Of a DNA stretch of 64,000 nt, positions 24,541 through 35,077 are shown in pieces (the first letter of the stretch is position 1; each line of letters begins with the position of its first letter). The notes beneath the pieces are model-generated. The model did not search any database. It worked only from the letters and a program-made list of their open reading frames with translations, and was not told the origin of the DNA. The stretch spans positions 124,001 to 188,000 of the forward strand of contig WFMF01000179.1 in NCBI GenBank assembly GCA_011033025.1, read 5' to 3'. Made by a program: the position numbers and the translations under genes. Source of the DNA: Beroe forskalii. Lineage: Eukaryota; Ctenophora; Nuda; Beroida; Beroidae.

Positions 24541-24832
24541 GTTCAAACTACATACATCTGTCGAGATATCACCACCAAAACCGTTGGACGGTTGGTCTAG
24601 TAACCCCCCGCGGGTTTGGATGTGACAACGGAACCTGAAAAGAGACAAATTGGCTGATCACATCCAAACCAGCGGGGGGTTACTAGACCAACCGTCCAAC
24701 GGTTTTGGTGGTGTAGAACTGGGAGATTGCTCATCTTTTAATCCATTTATCAATTGAGAACTCTGCTCATATATAACAACCTGCTTCATGAGTTTAAAAC
24801 CCTTCTAATTTTGGTTTTTATCTAGCCTCATA

Positions 24833-27800
24833 ATGTTAGAGTCAAGTGAAGTGGAAGGTGATTTTCCCCTGCCAAGCAATTATACAACAGAAATCAATGC
24901 TCAGTACATGCAATCATTGGAGGAACCATATACATACCAGGCACTAGCAGCTGGAAAAGAAGTAAGTGACCATATAGTATTTAAACTAGTGAATACTTTA
25001 TTATCAGTTCCGCACAGTTTCCCCAACTTAAATTATCATTTGCTTAAATTACTGTTCCATCTACCTTTTTAATTTGGCAATTGCAATCTTCCCAGTATAG
25101 TAGATACTTCCAATACATTTTTATACTATAGTAGTCTCACGAAAAGGTTTTATAACGATTTAAATAATAATAATAATAATAATAAACTATGGTGGCTTAA
25201 AGACAGCAACGAAAGAAGTTAAAACTAACCCTTTATGCACAGCTGTCTATTAGAGCTGGAAAGAAACATTTAAATAACGATTTAAAGGCTAGTACTATTT
25301 GTTATTACTCGCATATCTTATTATAACGTTCAACTGAGTGAGTGAGTGTTGCGTATAGTTCATTGATTAGGGATCGTTCACATATTACGTAATCAATTTT
25401 TGGCCGATTTCAACCCCCCCCCCCTCCCCCTCGTAATCAATTTTACAGTAGTTATATTTGTTAAAATAACATGTAACGTAATCATTCGGAAACCCCCTCC
25501 CCCCCTCTAGGTGATTACGTAATATGTGAACGATCCCTTAAGAAAAATAAACATCGACAGCTTGTATTTTTTAGAACCACGTCATACAGTAGTGCACCAA
25601 AAATTTGAAGTTTCTAGCTCAAAAAATGACAGTTATGCACGAAAAACGGTTTTTCGGCCGTATCTTTTTTATGTGTTAACAAAAAATTTTGCTTATTACC
25701 ATATAAGGTAATTGTAATGTGTGCTTTTTGTGTACAGGGTGTGTTGTGTGTACACCGTTCGACTAATATAGTGCTTTAGAGGCACAAACTCATCGCAAAA
25801 ATTTGATTTAGAGAAGTGGTCGTACTACAGCGTTGCTGTCGACATTTAATAATATACGCCAATCTAACGACCCATAGTGGTATTGTTGCTGTAATTGCAC
25901 GAGGCATTGTCGAGTGCTGATTAAAGCACTAACCACACATAGTAATTCCTTGTCAGTAAGGAATACCTACCTTCGCATGGAGATATTGCACTCAGTGCAT
26001 ATTTAGATATTTGATATTGCACTCTGTGGTATAATTTCCTGCTCTCGCAGGCAATTATATTTTCTAGGTGCTTTCGTCTCATTACATGCCTCTAAAGTAC
26101 ATAATAGTATAATATCTTGATATTGAATATCTTGAATTGATATCCTGACTTGACATAAGAAGTCTAGCAGAATGATGTCTTGAAGAGTTGAAGAAAGCAT
26201 TTATTATAATTAATGAAATAAAAAGATATAATATAAGAACATGTTTTGTTAATATTCTGATTTTGTAACAGTAACCTTATCTCAACACACATTATTGTAT
26301 TATGACGAAGGAGAAGGCCAGAAGGCTCAAATTGATTCATTTTAACCCATTGTGATTTTTTGTGAATTAAGTTCATTCCAAGTTACCTATAATGTGATGT
26401 CTCAACCTTTTCATGGTTGTTTTTGCAGCATGCTCAGTACATGCAATCATTAGAGGAACCGCACACATACCAGAAACTAGTAGCTAGAAAAGAAGTAAGT
26501 AACCATATAATCTTTTAAACTTCTTTCTACATTATCTCTTGTATAAATGTGCCAACCTAACTTGGGTAGCTCACTTTTCCGATTTGCAGGACTGTAGGTA
26601 TCTGTCAGCCTGATAGCGTGTATTCTAATGCACTGCATGAGTTCTACCGTCCACCTCTCAGCATCTCTTGCTTAATTACTATGCTTCGTTGACCTTTTTA
26701 AATTTAGCAATTGCAATATTCCCAGTATAGTTTATACTTCCGAGACACTTTATCTCATCATCTTCTACTCTTTTAGAAACCCTGAATTGACATAAGACAT
26801 TTTATATCCTGGCTTGACATAAAAAGTCTTGCAGATTGATGTCTTGAAGAAAGTTTTCTTTATGATTAGATTCTTATAATATTCTCAGTTCTCTAGATTT
26901 ATTGCAATCCATTTATCTTTACATGCTCATTGAAATATTGCTAATTTAAAATATGGAACTTAATTTCAGATTCGAGATCAAATGATTGAAGCTATGAACT
27001 TTTGGCTTAAAGTTGATGAACCAGTTTTACAAAAAATTAGAGATACGGTTAAAATCCTCCATGAATCTTCTCTCCTCATAGACGATATACAGGATAGCAG
27101 TAAAATGAGAAGGGGTCAGCCTGCTGCTTATCTTATCTATGGAATATCTCAGGTATGTAGTATATTGGTTTTACACATAGCTGAACATCATTTAAGTATA
27201 CTTTACCATTAAACTGCTCTACCTGCCAGGTTACAAGATCTTAGTAAGTCATAGTTAGGTAATGAGAGGTTTTGTAACTAGAAAAAATTGCAAACCGCGA
27301 TATTATGCACCGAGCGCGAAGCGCGAGGGCATAATAACACATTAAGACCGAGGCCGAAGGCCGAGGTTTTAATGGACGGTTTGCAGTTTTTGCGAGTTAC
27401 AAAACCAAATTATGCATCGACAATACCTTTTATTGTAGGTTTCTGAGTATATTTCTGAATTATGTATAATTCAAGCAAGAATATAAGAATATGTTTTGTT
27501 ATTGGCTTGTCTAGTATTTGAGCTATTGCAGCTACTGTATCCTTCAGTGTGAAATCTGCGGTCTGTCACCCAAGTGTTCATTTATAACACCTCTTCCTCC
27601 TATAGTAAGGTCACGTTTTGAAAAACACTAGAGCATAATGCCAAAATGGTTTTATTATCAACTGTAGTTCCACTTTTTTGGCACTGTAGTTCCACATTTT
27701 TATGGTGTAACTGTTTTAGCGTGCATAATGGGTATAAAGGAGCACTGCATAAACCTCCTTAGAAGTTGCATAATGAATGTTACATCCGTCATTATGTTCT

Positions 27801-30800
27801 CAAGTCCCTACTCCATTCTGATAGAAATTAACTGCCAGTTACAAAACTTATAAACAACAAAATTAAGGAAACAACAAAATTCTATCTAACTCAAACAATT
27901 CATAAATATTCATATTTAAATATACCATGCATTTGCTGTGTTATTGATAAATAGTTTTTGTAATACATTATTTTCTCGGATTAAAGATTATAATATATAT
28001 CATGAAATTTACGGAATAGTATTCTATATAATACATTCACTTTTTCATTTGAAATCAAAATAGGGTGAATAATATACACTTACCGAAAAATGCCAAAGAA
28101 ATTTGCAAATCGTTTTCAATTAAATTTTAGGTTACATAAAAGTTCAATTTTATAACTTATTAATAGAGCAAGATTCTGATAAGTTAGATGTCTCATTAAT
28201 CCATTTGATACAATGTGTCATATTTACTAACAAAGTACTGTTATCCGTTACTTATTAATCCAACCCTGAAGAAAACCGCCCAATCTTTCCAGACAGAATA
28301 AACGGTGCATTGTACAGGTTACTTGATTACAGGCTACTTGATTACAGAAGATGCATACAGTAAATTGTATTTACTGCTCGCGCATCAACTTTCTACATAA
28401 ATTCCATCGAAAGCACGAAATTTTGGTTATTGAGCGGTCAGCACACATATGTGTAATTTGTAAACCCTTTTCATTTATTGTTACACCAGATTGACCAATC
28501 AGGCTGTTCCCTTTACTTTCGAAAATACATGCACAATCCAGTTGCCTACTCGATTATTTTGATTCACAGATCATATTTTTTTCTCAGGTGATAAACATAG
28601 CTAATTTAAAGTACTTTGAAGCTGGTAAAATTGCTCAAGAACTTGATGCTATTCCAACACATCACAGAAGCGATCCATCACAAAAAGCTACAGTTATATT
28701 CCATGAATCTATGATTGCTCTTCATATTGGCCAGGTAATACACTCTCATGTGGAAATATATCGTATATGCCAAGGACCCATTTGCAGCTTTGTACATTCA
28801 TTTACATTTTGATACATTTTGAAGGGTTTAGCTTGTGCGAGGAAGTCTCCAAGGGCTACTTTGAATGCCTCTAGGACTGTTGCGGAGTTGGCTGGTTTAG
28901 GAAGTTATAGTTCCAGAGACAAGCTCAGATTTTACTGTGAATTATATGTCGTAAGCAGTTGAGACTGAACGTTGTGCCTCGTAGTTGAATGGCAGGATCT
29001 TAGGGGCCATCCAGAAATGAGCTCATCACTTGGGTATGTATGTATGTTTTGAAAATGATGAGGTAGTGATGAGGTAGTATGTATGCAGGTTTGCAAAATG
29101 ATGAGCTCATCTCTTGGAGGCGAAATTTTGACATCAACCACTCGTTGTAAAATTGGACCATACCGGTACACTGAATCAAGGCTCGAAGAAAACTCTTCAA
29201 TTCAAAATTAACATCTAAGTTGGATGATCCAACTTGAATAGCAGTAGTAAGTGATGTCACTTCCGCCTTTCGTATTGAATGAGTGACGTAACATAAATCT
29301 TGAAATGATGAGATGAGGTTGGGGTATGTATGTATCATTCCCAAATGATGAGGCAGCGATGAGGTAGTATGTATGTATATTCAAAAAAGGCCGATTTTTG
29401 ATGAGCTCATTTCTGGATGGCCCCTTAGCCCGTATTCCAAGACGTTAATTACTGTAGAACTCTAAACCAGTGCTATTTGGAGCCTTGATCTGCAGGAGGA
29501 TTTTCCAAGTATGCTGGAGAGACTACGCTGGAGAGACATCTAATCGCAGCTTCTTAAGCTTATCCCAATAGTCCATAGCTTTGGTGCCAACTATGCGCTT
29601 AGTGAAGTACCGCTGGATAGACTCCACTGCCTGGGCAACCCGCACTGGGCAACAGTACTCCAGTCTGCTCCGTATTGAGGACTTGAAGAGGGTCAGCATT
29701 GTCACCTCAGACCAGTCCCGGAAAGTCCCAAGGACCCATGATGCGATCTTACGTGAATCTCTTACAACATTATACACTTGTAGGGTCCAGCTACAGTCGT
29801 CAGTGATGTAAACATCAAGGCCCCTGACACATGAAGTTGGCTAAAGGATATATTCGTTGGGTGTTGTGTACTGCCTCAGGTCTGCAGTGAAATGGAGGTT
29901 TCTTAGGAGGTACGAATAGTTGAGACAGAAGTTCATTACCTCGAACTTATCCTGGTGGAGCACCATGTTGTTGTTCAAGGACTTACTGACAGATTGATGG
30001 AGGTCTATCTGTGACAGGGCCTTGCATAACATGGTGATGATCTGACGCATAAGATTCATCATCAAATCCCAGTGATTTTGACGAAGCAATTTTAATAATC
30101 ATGTCTATCAAGAATGAAGAAGATGGGACCGAGAACAGTTTCTTGGGGAAGCATCGACAACCACGGCCTGACGTCTGTTGGCGAGGAATTCCTCTATCCA
30201 TCTCAGCTATTTGCCTTTGATAGCATAGTTTTCTAGCTTTGCAAGCAGAATATGGTGATCTACTTTCTTGAAGGCTTTGCTATAAGACAGAAAGATTATA
30301 TCCATCTCATTACATCTTTAGAATGAAGTCAAAATGTTCCAAGAGTTGAGTTAGGCAACTTCGTGTCTTCCGGAAACCATGCTGATTGCCAGGAAGTATG
30401 CCATTACATTTTAAGTGGTCCACTAGACTGTTGTGAATGACTCTATCGAAGAGTCGAAGATCTGAATAATGTGAGATGTTATGGACACTGGGCGGTAGAA
30501 TCTGGAAGTGGTGTTCTTGTTGGAGGAAGAATGTCCACAATATCCTCCTATTTTTGGGGACATTGTGTCAACAAAAGGTTAAATTTAAATCTCCAACTCA
30601 TTCTTGCAAGTTGTAATTATGATAAAATCTATCTCCCCCACTGATCAGGGCTTGGACATTCACTGGAGAGATCACAACAAATGTCCCAGTGTGGACGAGT
30701 ATGTTGACATGGTCGTTAAGAAGACCGGCGGCCTCATGATGTTGTCTTACAACCTCCTCTACCTCTTCAGGACTAAAGACACTCTCGGTAATTAGCACTG

Positions 30801-33634
30801 CTTGAATTGTATTATATTTGTTTTAAACTTTACAACACTAATTTATACAATCAAATTTGAGAATTCTGATGATATGTAGTATGAAACTTAGAACATGTTA
30901 ATTCTTTCTAAGTGGTCTCTTACTGTGTGGAACACCGCCAGTCTCCTCTGGGTTTTAAAAACTTTCCTACATTTCAATCATTGTTTTCTAAAGTCTCCAG
31001 TTACAAAATAAAGAAGAAAGGCTGCAGATGATGTCAATTATGGTACTTGGAACACCGTAATTATACAGCCAAGATTTTGATTCTCATATTTTGTTATTAC
31101 CCAGCCTTAATTTGCACCTAAGTATTTTCTCCTGTATGGGAGGGATTTTGATACCCTACTACTTTCAGATTACCAGGCAGGTTACGACTTTCTGGTCCTC
31201 CTCTCCAAGTATTTCCAGATACGGGATGATTTCTGTAACTTGTGGGATGTGAGGTACGCAGCAAACAAGAGCTACTGCGAGGATCTGACAGAGGGCAAGT
31301 TCTCATGGGTCATTATCCACGGGATTTTGAGAGGTATGTAGATCAATGAAACACTTGATTTATGAAGTAAGTGTTTGGTGCACCCGATTTAAACTTTTAC
31401 AGGATTTATTTCAGTGCCATAGACAAAGATGTCTATCAAATTAATATATTCTTTAAGATTAAATTGAATAATGATATAGAAATGGGTCCTGATTGGTGTG
31501 GCAGGTGGTCATCAGGGGCACTCTGAAGCATATAGCAATTGTGTCCTCCTTGTTTTCCAAAATATTATGATTGACCCCCCCGCCCCTTACACTAAGCCTT
31601 TTTCCAAAACAGGGCACATATTTCATTATCCGTCACAGCAGCATGCGATGACATGAATGCGATATTATTCGCGCAGCACGTGTGCTTTATTAGCGTGCGT
31701 TACAGATTTCACAGCTGATTTAGGGATAGTTTAATTTAACGGAGGAAGATCTAGATCGGCCTATAAAATGCATCTGTTTGCATCGGTCATATCGCTTCAA
31801 AAGTCGATAATTAGTCGATAAAAAGCGACTAAGGGCTTTGAAAATATATACATAAATCTGAAATCATTCTCCAAAAGTAATATTTGAAAATCTCACCCAA
31901 CGAAAACTAAATAGTATGAAAAAATATGCGAAAACATTCATTAGTTTTGTGTGATATTTGTATCAAACTCATGTAACACTGTGCAACAAAACCTAGACGA
32001 AAGAGGAACAATATTAAATTCACATCATGCATTCGCGATCGACCAATAATAGGCATCGTGTTGAAATGATCACGATCCGTTAGAGTTGACCACAGTCACT
32101 ACAGAACCGAATTTGATGTAATGTTTTCTGCTAGGATCACCGTCACGTTTCTTCTTCAACTCCTCAATAAGGAGTTTATGTGCCGAGCGTTCGTCCATAG
32201 TCCTATCCGGTCTAATAAAGACTGAACTGAACTTCTGTGAGTTCCGCAGCTTCTTGGCCTGCACTAAGATGTGTCTAGATGTGCTCGTACACGACAACAT
32301 AACCTTCACTGGTCTTGAGCGCTTCTGGTCCCCGGTCTTGCCCACACGACAAACCTCAGCAGCAGGTTTGATTCCCAGCTCTCCGAACACTTCCAGCACC
32401 TTACCAGACAAGTCCTCATCCTTTTCTTCAGGCACACCGAACAACATCAGGTTCCTACTCCTATCTTCTTCCTGAACAACATCCTTCACTACGCTTTTCA
32501 GCGTCTGCTGACTGATCTGCGCTGATTCACCCGTGCTTTTTACAGCCTCGCTGTATGTCTTGATCTGCTCTTCAACAGTCTTTGTTACTGATTCCGTCAC
32601 CGCACTCTGTACTGAGTTCAACATCTTGTCCTTGCAAATAATCATCTCATGCTGTTGAACAATAACAAGTTTCTGCGACTTCACGAGGTCTGATTTAGTA
32701 GTCTGAAGATCTGACCTGGCATGTCTGAGACTGTTGTTCTGAATTCGCACATACTGAAACGCTTCACAACACATTGTGACAAGCTTTTCCTTGCTCAATT
32801 CTCGGCACTTTGACGGCGTAACATGGGTCGGATCGTCGCAGGTCAACTCCACCATTGCCCTCCCGAGCCAAAGACTTGCCCTTCCCACCAAATCGTCAAT
32901 TTCTCTGTCATTAGAGGGCTTTGTAGAAGTATTTGCAGCCATGGTATTCAGGAATACACACAGCCACAATAACGGTGTTGTGCGATTATCAAGCAACTGA
33001 TAACAGAGATAAAATCAACACGCACACAAATATCCTGACCCTTATTAAAGCGCTAAATGCGCTTTAGTATATTTTTCTGAGTGACGTCATTATCGAATCA
33101 TATATAATGAAGGCTCTCGATTCGAGAGCCTTCATTATCTTCATTGTCTATCTCGAATTACATGGGACACTAGCCAGATTTTCCACCTAATTAACAATTA
33201 ATACAAATTGCAGGTTTCCTCAATCTTGCAGCAAATTCTTCAAATCGTTTTGATTTCAGAGAATAGCATGGGAACAAGCCGCATCATGTCTATTCTAAAA
33301 CAGCACACAACGAGTGACCACCTCAAAAAATTCTGTTGTCAAGTTTTGGTAAGATACTGTCCCAAGTTTTAACGACTATGATATACAGCATAGTGACATT
33401 AGAATCCGAAAATGCGTCTGTGCACAAATTTGATCGATAACCATGGTTATATCTTATGCATCGGTAATGTTCCAGGAGTCCCTTGGCGTGAAGAAAGATA
33501 CGTTCAGCTATTTGGAGACATTAGAAAAGCAGCTCACCCAACAAATAGCAGATTTGGGGGGAAATGATCAATTTTCACGGATTGTAAAGGCACTTTCCCC
33601 ATCAAAAATCGAAATAGATGTGGTAAATTGTTAG
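24833..33634 (+). CDS. GGPS1: Geranylgeranyl diphosphate synthase
   Basis: Trans-prenyltransferase that makes C20 geranylgeranyl diphosphate for protein prenylation. Coding exons: 24833-24961, (26429-26494 alternative), 26970-27152, 28588-28734, 30649-30787, 31169-31333, 33260-33348 and 33476-33634. Phases fit, giving 336 residues without the alternative exon (human about 300). The first Asp-rich motif is [15 protein letters not shown] (about residues 78-92) and the second is [12 protein letters not shown] (about 216-227). [10 protein letters not shown] and GLDIHWRD are also family signatures. Start: the ATG follows a TCTAG acceptor at 24825, so a 5' UTR exon is likely upstream. The gene lies entirely inside the BRWD intron on the opposite strand, and its own introns carry MITEs and LINE pieces. 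Confidence 0.94.
25162..25186. repeat. (TAA)n microsatellite
   Basis: Run of eight AAT/TAA units in GGPS1 intron 1. Confidence 0.85.
25367..25540. mobile_element. MITE with TTA target duplication (168 bp)
   Basis: The element is 25370-25537 with perfect 26-bp inverted ends beginning GGGATCGTTCACATATTACG, flanked by TTA on both sides. Poly-C tracts lie inside. The 3-bp TTA duplication suggests a PIF/Harbinger-type origin. Confidence 0.85.
26429..26494 (+). CDS. GGPS1: Duplicated alternative exon of GGPS1 (66 nt)
   Basis: AG at 26427-26428 and GTAAGT at 26495 bound a 22-codon phase-0 exon, [22 protein letters not shown]. It is a close copy of the 3' part of exon 1 ([22 protein letters not shown] at 24896-24961). 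Flanking intron sequence is duplicated too (TTGCAAT.TTCCCAGTATAG at about 25080 and 26709), so this was a genomic duplication of about 350 bp or more. It could be a cassette, an alternative first coding exon, or unused. Confidence 0.75.
27268..27406. mobile_element. Palindromic MITE-like element (139 bp)
   Basis: Inverted ends GGTTTTGTAACT...AGTTACAAAACC enclose two short hairpins (GAGCGCGAAGCGCGAG and GAGGCCGAAGGCCGAG). No clear target duplication. It lies in GGPS1 intron 3. Confidence 0.7.
29000..29427. mobile_element. MITE with TTA target duplication (422 bp)
   Basis: The element is 29003-29424 with perfect inverted ends of at least 26 bp beginning GGGGCCATCCAGAAATGAGC, flanked by TTA on both sides. 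The interior repeats GATGAGGTAGTATGTATG near both ends. It lies in GGPS1 intron 4. Confidence 0.85.
29510..30560 (-). mobile_element. Degenerate LINE reverse-transcriptase fragment (CR1/Jockey-like)
   Basis: On the minus strand broken frames give RT-like segments: [20 protein letters not shown] with [20 protein letters not shown] (30540-30310), then the post-catalytic region [13 protein letters not shown] (29823-29780) and [15 protein letters not shown] with [20 protein letters not shown] (about 29700-29530). Frames are interrupted and the catalytic segment is damaged. It sits in GGPS1 intron 4, 3' part of an element only. Confidence 0.8.
32070..32942 (-). CDS. LINE ORF1-like protein, intact 290-codon frame
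   Basis: Single open frame from the ATG at 32942. The N-terminal half has a long, Gln/Lys/Ser-rich, probably coiled-coil segment (about residues 60-150). It is followed by an RRM-like region starting [20 protein letters not shown] and ending in [20 protein letters not shown], the layout of LINE ORF1 nucleic-acid chaperones. It lies antisense in GGPS1 intron 6. No ORF2 (endonuclease or RT) follows in the about 700 bp available, so this is a half-element or a solitary ORF1. Upstream 5' sequence runs to about 33060. The frame is uninterrupted, which suggests a recent insertion. Confidence 0.75.
   Translation of the reverse strand: MAANTSTKPSNDREIDDLVGRASLWLGRAMVELTCDDPTHVTPSKCRELSKEKLVTMCCEAFQYVRIQNNSLRHARSDLQTTKSDLVKSQKLVIVQQHEMIICKDKMLNSVQSAVTESVTKTVEEQIKTYSEAVKSTGESAQISQQTLKSVVKDVVQEEDRSRNLMLFGVPEEKDEDLSGKVLEVFGELGIKPAAEVCRVGKTGDQKRSRPVKVMLSCTSTSRHILVQAKKLRNSQKFSSVFIRPDRTMDERSAHKLLIEELKKKRDGDPSRKHYIKFGSVVTVVNSNGS
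33104..33137. repeat. Perfect short palindrome
   Basis: The sequence GAAGGCTCTCGA is followed at once by its inverse in the intron upstream of GGPS1 exon 7, making a hairpin of about 15 bp per arm. It may be the end of the adjacent ORF1-bearing element or a small foldback. Confidence 0.6.
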
Positions 33635-33989
33635 ATATAACGTTCTTAGCCCGCATAAGTGTACTCGCCGCGCGCTTCCCTGCGTGCTGGAGAAGGGCTG
33701 CGCGCGAGCCACACAGGGATATACGTGTTTAGCGGAGTTAAGTGTAGTTTTGTTTAGGACAATTTGAATTTACATTTCATGAAATTTTTATTCACATTAA
33801 AGACGTGATGATGAAGGCCTCATTTATGTTAATTTATTTTAATTACTTGATCATATTTCGTCTAAAATATTTATTTGCTTTCTTCCATGGTTTTATACCA
33901 ATTAATGGCGAGGTTTTCTCGATAAATATTAGGTTATTATTCGACTCATTGCCAATGTCAATAGTTACCCATCCTACGAAGGATAGGTA

Positions 33990-34650
33990 ACATCGCTCAC
34001 GCCTTCGGCGTCAACTTTGCGCCTTCGACGTCACCTGCAAATACATTGCTCACTTGGCGCTGCAAAACAGCACCTTGTTGACAAAATTTAAGCACGAAAA
34101 TTCAAATGGTTGAATATTCTTTATTTTCTACCGCATCAAAAATTCCAATGACCAATAAGATCAAAATTTAAGGCCAGCAGTGTATATCGCAAGAGATGGA
34201 AAAAAATAAAATACGACAAATGGATGATTTCGGAATTCTGACTTCACAAATGTTTTTCTTGAGTCTTCCATGAATGGCGAGCAAAATTTCAGTGCAATCG
34301 GCCCAACTTTAAATTCCAGCTCTAAAAAATAAATCATATCACAGCTGGAGAGGTAGAAATAGGATCCACACCGAAAAAGTTTCCGATAGTTCAATTACAC
34401 AGTGATGATGTGAAGACACGGAAAAAATTGGAAAATTGTTTGAAATTATGGCTTTGGAAACTTTTTCCGTGTCATCCCGATGTCATCCCGATGTCATCAT
34501 ACTGTGTCATTGAACCATCTGAAGACAGAATACTAAAAATGTACCCTAAACACGGATTTCAGCTTTGTTTCATTTTGTTACAAGTGTCGGCAATTTGAGG
34601 ATTCATCTTCTTCTTAACAAATGATTATCGATATTGGTTTATAGTTTTGA
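33990..34650. repeat. Decayed Helitron-like and other repeat sequence downstream of GGPS1
   Basis: The stretch 34040-34160 (TGCTCACTTGGCGCTGC, CAGCACCTTGTTGACAAAAT, CCGCATCAAAAATTCCAAT) matches the 3' portion of the Helitron-like family in minus orientation, without its hairpin. A short palindrome, TTACCCATCCTACGAAGGAT, lies at 33963. No gene is seen up to the BRWD exon at 35078. The frame at 34682-34993 has no features. Confidence 0.45.
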
Positions 34651-35077
34651 AAATAAGATAATCGCCTAAATTTGGGACAAATTGTACAGCGCACGCAGAA
34701 AAGTGACTTTTGCGCGCCGCGGCACGCGCAAAATGTCCCAAACGTGGATCAACTTCGCGGAATCAGCTGCAGTCCCTTTCGAAAATACTTATCCGATTAT
34801 TGCTATTTTGGCAGAGTGCCAAAAAGCTAGAGAGGCGCAAATTTCAGCAAATCCAATCAGCCTCGGCACACGTGGCGCACATCAGCTGCAGTTGGCACAC
34901 TCGGGAGGGGAGGTGCGTGAGGCCCCAACTGCAACAACCAGTTCCCTAGCCTCCACACAACCCTTATTAACCACCGTTTCAGTGCCCTTGTAAGTTTTTA
35001 ACTGATGATTGTGAACATCAGACCGCTAGAATATCTGTAAGTTTTTAAAGTGACTAGTTACAGTAAGCACTACTCAC

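Larger units (their letters stand above)
20670..24713. repeat. Three long diverged copies of a foldback element with 15-bp satellite inserts
   Basis: Three direct copies start near 20670, 21893 and 22915 with GATGAGAT(C/G)TCAAGAAC and CATGATCGAGGTCA, then GACGTCATTATGACGTCAT segments. Copies two and three end in an array of GGGGGTCCGAATAAC units followed by CATGGGTTCAAACTACATAC and the palindrome whose arms start ACCACCAAAACCGTTGGACG. Copy one ends near 21860 in a decayed version. No transposase is encoded. Confidence 0.75.
5698..35077 (-). other. Giant intron 4 of the BRWD/PHIP gene hosting nested genes
   Basis: The donor is at 35077-35076 (minus-strand GTGAGT) and the acceptor AG at 5699-5698. 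Both sides are phase 0 and the protein is continuous across the gap. The intron is about 29.4 kb, while most other introns of the gene are a few hundred bases. It contains, on the plus strand, a GH31 gene remnant and a complete GGPS1 gene, plus many mobile elements. The size is therefore explained by the nested genes and insertions. Confidence 0.85.

Noticed and set aside
34682-34993. 103-codon frame as a gene
   Set aside because: No homology recognised, no splice or conserved features; lies between repeats and a BRWD exon.
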